The notes under the pieces are model-generated. The model was not told the DNA's origin, searched no databases, and was given only the letters and a program-made list of their open reading frames with translations. Source: Cesiribacter sp. (GTDB taxonomy: Bacteria > Bacteroidota > Bacteroidia > Cytophagales > Cyclobacteriaceae). Taken from it: 13,453 nt of DNA. Where the stretch lies: contig JASLAE010000054.1 in the NCBI GenBank assembly GCA_030147305.1, positions 1 to 13,453 of the forward strand, in the 5' to 3' direction. Shown here piece by piece: positions 7,201-12,698 of the stretch. Numbering within the stretch: position 1 is the stretch's first letter; every line of letters starts with the position of its first letter. Both the position numbers and the translations under genes were made by a program.

Positions 7201-7713
7201 ACCGCCTGCAGCGGCCTTTACCATAATAGGATAGCCAATGCGATTAGCTTCTCGTATGGCCACCTCCAGGGAGGTAAGTGGCTCCTGGCTATCCTGGATA
7301 ACAGGCACCTGTGCTGCAACGGCAACTTCTTTGGCTTTTACTTTATCCCCAAGCCGGTCCATTACTTCAGAACGGGGTCCAACAAAGATGATACCCTCCT
7401 CCTCGCAACGCCGGGCAAAGCGTACATTTTCACTCAGAAAGCCATAGCCGGGATGGATGGCATCTACCCCTTTCTGTTTGGCGAGCGTAATGATCTCCTC
7501 AATATCGAGATAGGGTTTGAGCGGATCGTCGTCGCGTCCAATCTGGTAGGCTTCATCGGCTTTGTATCGGTGCAGGGAGTAGCGGTCTTCATAGGTATAA
7601 ATTGCCACAGTACGGATACGCATTTCGGCGCTTGCCCGTAGTACGCGAATGGCAATTTCACCACGGTTGGCCACCAAAATCTTGTTGATCTTGCGGATTT
7701 CGGCTTGGTTCAT
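4255..7713 (-). CDS. pyc: pyruvate carboxylase (single-chain, biotin-dependent)
   Basis: A 1152-residue enzyme that carboxylates pyruvate to oxaloacetate using ATP and bicarbonate, refilling the TCA cycle and feeding gluconeogenesis in the cytoplasm. Domains in order: biotin carboxylase N-domain (KILVANRGEIAIR at 11-23), ATP-grasp with the glycine-rich loop KAAAGGGGRGM (166-176) and EVNPRIQVEHT (295-305), biotin carboxylase C-domain to about 460, and a carboxyltransferase barrel starting at TDTTFRDAHQSLLATR (541-556). Asp547, His746 and His748 (in HLHTHDT) are likely metal ligands, and Lys717 (in LAIKDMAG) is the lysine carbamylated in the family. A PYC/OADA domain and a biotin carrier domain follow, with EAMKMET and the biotin attachment lysine at 1115. 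The length matches full-size PYC and all key residues are present. It starts at ATG after an A/T-rich leader and appears monocistronic, with its own promoter (7808-7837), an operator-like palindrome (7787-7802) and the terminator at 4197-4230. Confidence 0.98.
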   Translation of the reverse strand: MNQAEIRKINKILVANRGEIAIRVLRASAEMRIRTVAIYTYEDRYSLHRYKADEAYQIGRDDDPLKPYLDIEEIITLAKQKGVDAIHPGYGFLSENVRFARRCEEEGIIFVGPRSEVMDRLGDKVKAKEVAVAAQVPVIQDSQEPLTSLEVAIREANRIGYPIMVKAAAGGGGRGMRVVMDNGQLEKSFNEARNEARTAFGDDSVFLEKYIPDPKHIEVQIMGDNHGNLIHLYERDCSVQRRFQKVVEVAPSVLSEPTRQQLYEYALRITRHVNYNNVGTVEFLVDADEKIYFIEVNPRIQVEHTITEEITGIDIVRSQILIARNISLEDPRLLVGRQDEIQCNGFAIQCRITTEDPTNGFQPDYGTLIAYRNAAGFGIRLDEGSSYPGMTISPFFDSMLVKVSASGRTLKGAAQRLNRALREFRIRGVKTNIGFLENVVSHPTFQAGEATVGFIKNHPELMKIPERQDRGTKMLRYVANTSINGNPAIKKFDHERRFRTPKVPVYDRLGEFPKGTKDRLNELGREGFIQWLKQEKSIQYTDTTFRDAHQSLLATRMRTIDMLRVAEGFAHQHPQVFSMEVWGGATFDVCMRFLYEDPWERLRLFRKAMPNILLQMLLRGSNAVGYKAYPDNLVEKFIEKSWETGIDVYRIFDSLNWVEAMKVSIRAVRERTGALAETSICYTGDLLSPDEKKFTLQYYLDLARQLEDEGAHILAIKDMAGLLKPYAAEVLVRELKKAVDMPIHLHTHDTSAIQPATYLKAIEAGVDVVDVALASMSGLTSQPNFNSMVAALQGHEREQPINLRSLNEYSNYFEDVREYYYPFESGLKAGTAEVYEHEIPGGQYSNLRPQATALGLEKKFEEVKHNYAVVNKMFGNIVKVTPSSKVVGDMAIFMTSNGLTEQDVLERGQNLSFPESVVSLMKGDLGQSPGGFPKKLQQLILKGQEPYSDRPNAHLAPIDFEKDFTAFQARFGEEASFLDFLSYQLYPKVFEDFCQYRKEYGNVMHLPTPVFFYGLRNGEDTLVEIDEGKSIIIKLLYISAPDEDGKRLVSFELNGQTRRIRMRDESLKATKVQHRKASAHGEVGAPLQGRIAQVMVKEGDTVKENQPLFVIEAMKMETTIAASLSGTIRKIHLHGGAMVEQDDLVVEITPAL

Positions 7714-7769
7714 AAACTATATTTAACGATTAAAAAATAATTATTAATCAATGGAATGTACTGGGCTTA

Positions 7770-7786
7770 AAGCAGATTAGCTGCTT
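7770..7786 (-). other. small hairpin in the pyc leader
   Basis: On the + strand this reads AAGCAG, ATTAG, CTGCTT: a 6-bp stem with a 5-base loop. It directly abuts the operator-like palindrome at 7787-7802 and would fold in the 5' leader of the pyc mRNA, more than 55 bases before the ATG. The same arm sequence occurs in the terminator at 8693-8712. No T-run follows, so it is not an obvious attenuator. Confidence 0.4.
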
Positions 7787-7802
7787 CCGAAAACGTTTGC
7801 GG
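7787..7802 (-). promoter_or_regulatory. LacI/PurR-family-like operator over the predicted pyc transcription start
   Basis: Read on the pyc strand the site is CCGCAAACGTTTTCGG, a 16-base palindrome with one mismatched pair (seven of eight positions pair) and a central CG. LacI-family operators have this design, and the site is very close to the E. coli PurR box (ACGCAAACGTTTTCGT is typical). It lies 5 bases downstream of the -7 box, so a bound regulator would cover the transcription start and repress. No LacI-type regulator gene is in this window, so the binding protein is unknown. Confidence 0.55.
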
Positions 7803-7807
7803 AGACT

Positions 7808-7837
7808 AAAATATAGATATTTGGAATACTAAAACAA
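7808..7837 (-). promoter_or_regulatory. promoter for pyruvate carboxylase
   Basis: On the - strand, TTG (7837-7835) and TATATTTT (7815-7808) are 19 bases apart, matching the Bacteroidota TTG/TAnnTTTG arrangement except for the last base. The start would fall near 7801, giving a leader of about 88 bases. It lies downstream of the lipoprotein stop (7862), which supports separate transcription of pyc. Confidence 0.6.
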
Positions 7838-7861
7838 TTCTGGAAACAATAATTTTCTGGC

Positions 7862-8617
7862 TTATAATGCAGGGGCTCCGGCAGCTTCCACCCATACCGC
7901 TTCACTTTCTGCATATCCCCGGTGCTGAACCCCACGGATGCGGATAGGTACTTTTTGCTCTATGGCTTCTTCTAACGTACTGTATATCTCAAACTTACCT
8001 GCAACAAGTGGCAGCTGACGAACCAATTTACCAGGCTGTACCGGATTGTTGGCATCCCGATAGGGTTTCTGCAGCAGGAGCAGATAATCGTAAGCAATAT
8101 CTGGCGCGGGCCGCTGCATGCGCTCTACCTGCCCTATGTAAGTGACTGCTCTGCCCTGGGGTTGTGTGCTGAGGGTATCGGCATAATAGCATTCATCGAA
8201 AGCCTGCTGCTGCACCCCTTCTACAATGAAAAGCTTCCGGTTATAGGTATGCTGCCCGCCCACTTGTGCTGGTCCCTCCTTCCAGCCCTCGGCAACCATA
8301 CCGCTGAGGGTAAGGCACTGTCCCAGGTAAGCTGCGAGGCTATCGGGGGCTTCTAAAAAATAGGCGGCTTGAGAAACCAGCTGGTAGGTATAATTTTTTA
8401 ACCCCAGTGCCTTTGCTTCATCAGGTTGCAAGCCGCTGTAATATAGCACTCCCATGATTTTATTGGTGCTGTCGGCAACCTGATCTGCTGTAACTGCTGG
8501 TGCAGGCCCGAGGGTATCGGCCGTGCTGTTTGCTTCAGCATTCTTTTCATCAGCTGTGCTGCAGGCCAATAATAAAGCAGATAATACAAAAGAAAATAAA
8601 GCGGAGGAGATCTTCAC
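7862..8617 (-). CDS. lipoprotein of unknown function
   Basis: A 251-residue predicted lipoprotein. The start is a GTG (8617-8615), which gives a textbook signal: Lys2, a hydrophobic core, and the lipobox LLAC with Cys19. A low-complexity Ala/Asp/Asn/Thr/Pro linker (20-50) follows. The rest is a globular domain with two stretches that look like halves of OB-fold or small beta-barrel units: YLGQCLTLSGMVAEGW to KLFIVEGV (97-135) and the C-terminal VPIRIRGVQHRG to AVWVEAA (223-246). YIGQVERM (160-167) adds another strand pair. Cys101 and Cys143 could form a disulfide. I recognise no named family, and the OB-like reading is inference. The gene lies between the acidic-tail protein, from which a terminator separates it, and pyc, which has its own promoter, so it is probably transcribed alone from the -7 box at 8625-8632. 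Confidence 0.8.
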   Translation of the reverse strand: MKISSALFSFVLSALLLACSTADEKNAEANSTADTLGPAPAVTADQVADSTNKIMGVLYYSGLQPDEAKALGLKNYTYQLVSQAAYFLEAPDSLAAYLGQCLTLSGMVAEGWKEGPAQVGGQHTYNRKLFIVEGVQQQAFDECYYADTLSTQPQGRAVTYIGQVERMQRPAPDIAYDYLLLLQKPYRDANNPVQPGKLVRQLPLVAGKFEIYSTLEEAIEQKVPIRIRGVQHRGYAESEAVWVEAAGAPAL

Positions 8618-8624
8618 TGTAATG

Positions 8625-8632
8625 CAAAGTTA
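8625..8632 (-). promoter_or_regulatory. -7 promoter element right in front of the lipoprotein start
   Basis: On the - strand this is TAACTTTG, a perfect TAnnTTTG. It ends only 7 bases before the GTG start (8617-8615). Transcription would begin at or next to the start codon, giving a leaderless or nearly leaderless mRNA. No good TTG is found 17-23 bases further upstream, so only half of the promoter is supported. Confidence 0.45.
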
Positions 8633-8684
8633 TGGCTATGCAACTTATACGTATTTAACCAAGCCCGCGCTGAGAAATCAGGGC

Positions 8685-8712
8685 AATAAAAAAAGCAGCC
8701 TTACAGCTGCTT
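8685..8712 (-). terminator. intrinsic terminator of the acidic-tail protein gene
   Basis: On the - strand, AAGCAGC (8712-8706), a six-base loop, and GCTGCTT (8699-8693) form a 7-bp stem that runs into seven T and then ATT (8694-8685). It follows the stop of the 8721-9122 gene by 8 bases and separates that gene from the lipoprotein gene downstream. Confidence 0.88.
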
Positions 8713-8720
8713 CTCAAATA

Positions 8721-9122
8721 TTAATAATCCTCGTCTTCGTCTTCATCTTCTTCGTCATCTGCTTTATCTGCGAATGGGCTCTTCTCCTCTTCTGCAGCAT
8801 CGTCATCAAAACTATCTGCTGTATCTGCTGCAGCTTCATCGGCCCCACCAAAACTATCGCGCAGGTTGCCTTCATCATCATAATCATCATCATCGCTGAT
8901 GATCTGGCGGGCTTCCATCACCGTCATGCGAATAAGATAATAAATATCCTCTGTCTCGAAGGGCAGCGCAGAAACCCTTTTACCTTCTTTGTTGGTAAAA
9001 GAAACCAGGCTATTGGCAAAGCCATAAGGATATTCCATCTTCACCCGGTTGATTATATCTTCCGGCAAGCTGTCGTAATCCTTGATGATGCGTTTTTTGT
9101 TCGAATTAGTTGGTTGTGGCAT
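8721..9122 (-). CDS. small protein with compact N-terminal domain and long acidic tail, unknown function
   Basis: A 133-residue protein starting at ATG (9122-9120). Residues 8-75 look like a compact, conserved-type domain: a basic start (NKKRIIKDYDSLP), an amphipathic helix, YPYGFANSLVSFTNKEGKRVSALPFET, then IYYLIRMTVMEARQII. From residue 77 the sequence turns into a disordered tail dominated by Asp and Glu (SDDDDYDDEG; EEEK; DDEEDEDEDEDY at the very end). This gives a very low isoelectric point and a repetitive GAT/GAA-rich DNA stretch at 8721-8900. There is no signal peptide, so it is probably cytoplasmic. Acidic tails of this kind occur on chaperone-like, RNA-polymerase-associated and DNA-mimic proteins, but none of these is shown here. 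I do not recognise a characterised family. It is a single-gene unit closed by the terminator at 8685-8712. Confidence 0.8.
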   Translation of the reverse strand: MPQPTNSNKKRIIKDYDSLPEDIINRVKMEYPYGFANSLVSFTNKEGKRVSALPFETEDIYYLIRMTVMEARQIISDDDDYDDEGNLRDSFGGADEAAADTADSFDDDAAEEEKSPFADKADDEEDEDEDEDY

Positions 9123-9463
9123 AATGCTCTAAGTAGTTTCAGAAAGCTAGTATAAACTGTTACAAAAGGGCTACGTCGTTCATCTACTTGATGTTACATC
9201 CCTGGCTATAAAGTGTTCATCTGCTTTCATGCCCTAAAAAAACAAAGCTCATGGCTACGAGGCAATGGTTTTAGGTAAAATTTTTCAATAAATTTTAATT
9301 TGCTGGAAGAACATAGCCATTACAGCCATAAACAGGCTTTTTTAGGTTCCTGTAGGCCCATTATTGTGCATGCACGGTACAATGAAAAAGAAGAAAATTG
9401 CCCCGACTGCTGGTTTTACTCCAAAAGCCAGCCACTAATCAAAATTATGAGTGCTGCCATAAG
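9123..9463. other. 341-base intergenic stretch without a convincing gene
   Basis: The stretch lies between the start of the acidic-tail gene and the stop of the PD40 gene, both on the - strand. It should hold the promoter of the acidic-tail gene and the end of the T9SS cluster transcript. I see a weak hairpin at 9409-9432, a perfect 10-base palindrome GTGCATGCAC at 9366-9375, an A/T-rich block at 9275-9300, and the motif at 9146-9167 that resembles one at 930-947. No tRNA or small-RNA structure is evident. A + strand frame at 9300-9521 is not protein-like and runs into the PD40 gene. Confidence 0.6.
9409..9432 (-). terminator. possible weak terminator downstream of the T9SS cluster
   Basis: On the - strand, GCTGG, a bulged C and TTTT pair with AAAA and CCAGC around a 5-base loop, making 9 base pairs with one bulge. 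A T-rich stretch follows only after about 12 bases (9400-9383). It is in the right place, about 30 bases after the PD40 gene stop, but it is weaker than the other terminators in the window. Confidence 0.35.
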
Positions 9464-11488
9464 CTACTCCAGCCGTAGCACTACCTCACGCACTTGCTCC
9501 TGCCAGTCACTACTTAAGTAGAGCACTGCCTTTTTATCGCCCTGCTGCGCACATAGCTCATACCCGGCTAAAGAATGGGCATCAAAAGAAAATCTACCTG
9601 CATTGGGCCAGATCAGGGTACTTTCGCCGCTCAGGCTATGGGTGAGCCACAACAGCATTGGCTGGTTAGGATCTGTTGCTTCTATCCGCCCCTGCACCTT
9701 GTATTGCTGATAGGGCTTCAGACTTACATTCAGATAATGGGATAATGAGGCCTCCGTTCTGCCTGTTGTCTGAAATTCTGCCACATGCCCTACTTTATCA
9801 CAGCTAAAAAGGAAGGTGTAATTACTTTCGGTATCCAGTTCCAGCTCGAAGCTACCCCGATCATTCGTCTGCAGTGTATCTGGCTTCCCGCCTTTGCTGT
9901 CAAACACCACCAGTTGAGCCTGTGAAGCCTTTTTATTGTCGGGCAATCTTACGTTCCCCAATACAAATACCTTGGTTTTTCTCTCGAGTGCGGTTTTAAG
10001 CTCGCGCTTGCCATATTGTTTGCCCTGCAAAGTAGAGTAGCGCATTTGCTGCGGACGGTAGTTTTTAGCTTCCATCTCCAGGTAATAGCTTTCACCCGGA
10101 AAAAGGGTAAAACTATAAGCCCCGGCATCATTCGTAATGGCTTGCCTGTTGCTGCCATCGGGATTCTTTAAAACTACCTGTGCACCGGCCAGAGGTTTAT
10201 GGTTTGTACTATCAAGTAAAGTGCCTTCCAGCGTAATTACATGATAATCGAGCCGGTACAGGTCATCTCCGCCACGGCTGCCCTTGCGGTTTGAGGCAAA
10301 ATAACCGCCGGAACCATCTGGTAGCCATACCAGGCCAAAATCATCTTCCGGAGAGTTTACCGGCGCACCCAGGTTCCGTACATGTATAATGGTTGTGCCA
10401 CTCACAAAAGCTTCGTAAATATCCATTCTTCCCAGACCAATGCGGCCATCGGAAGAAAAATAGAGCTTATTTTCCTGCAGCACGGGAAAAGCCTCATTAC
10501 CCAAGGTATTTATTTTAGGACCTGCATTTACAGGAGCAGACCAGCCGCTCTCTTCTTTATAAACACTAAAGTATATATCGGAACCACCCAGCCCACCGGG
10601 CATGTCAGACACAAAGAACAGTACCTGGCCATTAGCACTTACAGCCGGGTGAAAGAGGTTGTCTGCCACTGGAATCTTGAGTGGTGCCGCCTCCTGCCAG
10701 GTTGTTTTGTTGGCCTCTGTTGGGGCTTTCCACAAACTAAGCTTACCACTCCGGTCTGAGCGACTGAAATACATGGTGCCAGTGGAGTCCAGGGAGGCTG
10801 GTCCTTCGTGCAGGTTGCTGTTGATGGCTTTGGTGAGGCGGCTGGTATTTACAAAGCGGGTATTGCTCCGGGCGTGTGCCTCATAAACATCCAGGTCTGA
10901 CTGATGGCCGGAAAAACTTCTTCTCACAAAGCCGCCCTTTTTTCTATCGGAGACAAAATAGATACCCTCCCTGGTGAGTACGGGTGCAAATTCGTGCGCT
11001 TTGGTATTGATAGAAAGGGGATGAACGGAGTAGCGAATTGCAGAACGGTATAAGTCTGATTTGCCAAGATCTTCGGCAACTTCCGTAGTTTCGCCCAGCT
11101 TGCCCATATAGGCCTGAAAGCTGGTACGGGCCTCCTCGGTATGCCCCAGGCTTTGCAGACAGAGGGTGTAGGCCAGCAGGTGCTTTGCCTCCAGCTTTTG
11201 CGGGTCGCCCAATTGCCTGTACAGACGCACCGATGCTTTGGCTTTACCGGTGAGTGCGTAGGCATGTGCCAGCATCAGGTAAAGCTGATCATCAGCCTGC
11301 TGTTCCAGGGCTTGCTCTATGTGTGGAATTGCTTTTTCGTAAGCTCCGGCATTGTAAAGCAACAGGCCTTTCTGTATCGTAGGCTTCAGCCGAAAAAAGA
11401 CATTGTCGAACTGTGCCTGTAAGGGACTAGTGCCGGCCAGCAACAGCATCAGCAGCAGGATGCGGAATATGGTAGAGGATGCTTTCAC
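9464..11488 (-). CDS. TPR and PD40 beta-propeller protein, PorE-like but without OmpA domain
   Basis: A 674-residue exported protein. Residues 1-25 are a signal peptide (LLLMLLLAG core, cleavage likely after LQA); no lipobox cysteine is present. TPR-like helices fill 35-130 (GLLLYNAGAYEKAIPHIEQAL and similar). Five PD40 propeller blades follow: EFAPVLTREGIYFVSDR (166-182), EGPASLDSTGTMYFSRSD (228-245), FHPAVSANGQVLFFVSD (279-295), NEAFPVLQENKLYFSSDG (331-348) and a last blade ending NRKGSRGGDDLYRL (400-413). A carboxypeptidase-regulatory-like beta domain spans about 416-480, and two further beta-sandwich-like segments run to the end. The order TPR, PD40, regulatory domain is that of PorE, a periplasmic T9SS protein, and of the PD40/OmpA proteins often found beside PorP/SprF genes. 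The usual C-terminal OmpA peptidoglycan-binding domain is missing. The GTG start lies 4 bases after the PorP/SprF stop, so translation is probably coupled. Confidence 0.9.
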   Translation of the reverse strand: MKASSTIFRILLLMLLLAGTSPLQAQFDNVFFRLKPTIQKGLLLYNAGAYEKAIPHIEQALEQQADDQLYLMLAHAYALTGKAKASVRLYRQLGDPQKLEAKHLLAYTLCLQSLGHTEEARTSFQAYMGKLGETTEVAEDLGKSDLYRSAIRYSVHPLSINTKAHEFAPVLTREGIYFVSDRKKGGFVRRSFSGHQSDLDVYEAHARSNTRFVNTSRLTKAINSNLHEGPASLDSTGTMYFSRSDRSGKLSLWKAPTEANKTTWQEAAPLKIPVADNLFHPAVSANGQVLFFVSDMPGGLGGSDIYFSVYKEESGWSAPVNAGPKINTLGNEAFPVLQENKLYFSSDGRIGLGRMDIYEAFVSGTTIIHVRNLGAPVNSPEDDFGLVWLPDGSGGYFASNRKGSRGGDDLYRLDYHVITLEGTLLDSTNHKPLAGAQVVLKNPDGSNRQAITNDAGAYSFTLFPGESYYLEMEAKNYRPQQMRYSTLQGKQYGKRELKTALERKTKVFVLGNVRLPDNKKASQAQLVVFDSKGGKPDTLQTNDRGSFELELDTESNYTFLFSCDKVGHVAEFQTTGRTEASLSHYLNVSLKPYQQYKVQGRIEATDPNQPMLLWLTHSLSGESTLIWPNAGRFSFDAHSLAGYELCAQQGDKKAVLYLSSDWQEQVREVVLRLE

Positions 11489-11492
11489 TGCC

Positions 11493-12407
11493 TTAGAAAT
11501 AGCGGGGCGATCTTACGCTGGCGCGATCAAAATTGAAAATATATTGCAGGCTTATCTCGTGTGAGTCGCTGCCATAAAACTGGTTGCCTTTCAGGGCCAT
11601 ATCCCAGGCATAGCCCAGGCGCCACTGTGAATTCAGCTGCACCTGCACCAGCCCTCCCAGTAAGTGAGAAGTTCGATAGGAGGCACCCAGCCACAGGGTT
11701 TCTCTAAAAAGGGCATTCAGGTTCAGGTCGGCGTAGGCTACTCCTTGTTCCGGCATGCTGATGATTAGATTTGGCTTCAGCACCACATCATGGTTAATAG
11801 AAATTACCTTACCTGTATGAAAGACATACTGGCGCAGGTGACGACGGAAGATGTTTCTTTCGGGGTCGGGCCTGGAAGCCGGCACAATTTCCGGCACTGC
11901 AAAGCCGGCATAAAATTTATCGGTGGCATAATAGAGGCCTGCGCCCAGCGTAACAATCCACAAAGACTCCCGCAAGGCAAAAACCTTGTCTGCCTGGTTG
12001 TAGAGTAGTAAGTTTTCGTAACCAGGCGTATAATGGTTCACATTGCCCGAGAGTCCGCCTGCAAAAGCACCTTTTCCTACTTTGATGCGGTGCACCAGAG
12101 TTGGCGAGATTGACATACGGCGGCCACTACCAACAGATTCGTGCAGCAACCGAAGGCCAGCTGATAAGGACGAACCCGGCAATGGCGAATGGGCAGAGAA
12201 AATCTGTACAGCGGGTGCACCGGAGGTATGGGTCCATTGCATCCGCGCCTGCAAGGTAAGCGCCAAAGCCTCTGCACTGCCTGCATACGCAGGGTTAATG
12301 ACTGTGGCATCGTGCATGTATTGCGAGAAAAGCGGCTGTACCTGTGCCAGTAACTGGGACTGGCCAAGGAGGAGAAAAAGCGATATGGATAAATATAGCT
12401 GCTTCAC
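11493..12407 (-). CDS. PorP/SprF-family type IX secretion system outer-membrane protein
   Basis: A 304-residue protein with a signal peptide (1-21, ending LLAQ) followed by the family hallmark QPLFSQYMHDATVINPAYAGS (about 24-44). Alternating beta strands of an outer-membrane barrel follow (LGAGLYYATDKFYAGFAVPEI; LWLGASYRTSHLLGGLVQVQL). The C-terminal pattern SHEISLQYIFNF, ending SPRYF, is also typical. PorP/SprF proteins work with T9SS to export or hold substrates that carry type B C-terminal domains; SprF does this for the adhesin SprB in Flavobacterium johnsoniae. Here the gene directly follows such an adhesin. The start is a GTG (12407-12405) placed only 3 bases (GGA) after the adhesin TAG and in the same frame, so translational coupling is likely. 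The GTG is supported because it gives a complete signal peptide beginning Met-Lys. Specific pairing with the upstream adhesin is inferred from position. Confidence 0.95.
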   Translation of the reverse strand: MKQLYLSISLFLLLGQSQLLAQVQPLFSQYMHDATVINPAYAGSAEALALTLQARMQWTHTSGAPAVQIFSAHSPLPGSSLSAGLRLLHESVGSGRRMSISPTLVHRIKVGKGAFAGGLSGNVNHYTPGYENLLLYNQADKVFALRESLWIVTLGAGLYYATDKFYAGFAVPEIVPASRPDPERNIFRRHLRQYVFHTGKVISINHDVVLKPNLIISMPEQGVAYADLNLNALFRETLWLGASYRTSHLLGGLVQVQLNSQWRLGYAWDMALKGNQFYGSDSHEISLQYIFNFDRASVRSPRYF

Positions 12408-12410
12408 TCC

Positions 12411-12698
12411 CTATTTTTTTAATACGATATAGCCCTGCAATACAGGCGCCTGGCCAGAAGTTATGATCTTATAGAAATAAGTGCCTTCCGGTAAATCGTT
12501 GCCCCCCGGGCGGATGCCTTTATTGCCCTGGCCCACAAAAATCCTTTCCAGGTTATTATACCCCTGCTGTTCATACACAAGGGCCCCAAACCGATCGTAG
12601 AGCTGTACTATGTTATTAGGATAGCGCTCAATAAATTCGATGCGCCAGTAATCATTGTCTGCATCACCGTTGGGTGATACTCCCTGGTATACCACAAG
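12411..12698 (-). other. T9SS type B (gliding motility-associated) C-terminal sorting domain
   Basis: This is the part of the adhesin gene encoding its last 95 residues. The opening SPNGD-x-x-ND, the central LYDRFGALVYE, and the closing LPEGTYFYKI with GYIVLKK are the recognisable landmarks of the CHU_C/type B domain, which targets proteins to T9SS and is usually served by a PorP/SprF partner. Confidence 0.93.

Noticed and set aside
7036..7641. 201-residue + strand reading frame inside the pyruvate carboxylase gene
   Set aside because: It lies wholly antisense to highly conserved biotin carboxylase codons, has no family motifs, and its composition looks like a shadow frame.
7736..7745. AATAATTATT palindrome in the pyc leader
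   Set aside because: Simple A/T sequence in an A/T-rich leader, expected by chance.
8721..8900. trinucleotide-like repeats that could be read as a microsatellite or CRISPR-like array
   Set aside because: They are codon repeats for the Asp/Glu tail of the protein, without spacers or regular repeat units.
8523..9155. 210-residue + strand frame with isoleucine-rich, membrane-like runs
   Set aside because: It spans two minus-strand genes and their terminator. The Ile/Phe/Val runs are the complement of the Asp/Glu codon runs of the acidic tail.
9366..9375. perfect palindrome GTGCATGCAC
   Set aside because: Ten bases only, no promoter or second copy near it; likely chance.
9300..9521. 73-residue + strand frame in the intergenic stretch
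   Set aside because: Starts at TTG, no recognisable motif, unprotein-like composition, and it runs into the end of the PD40 gene.
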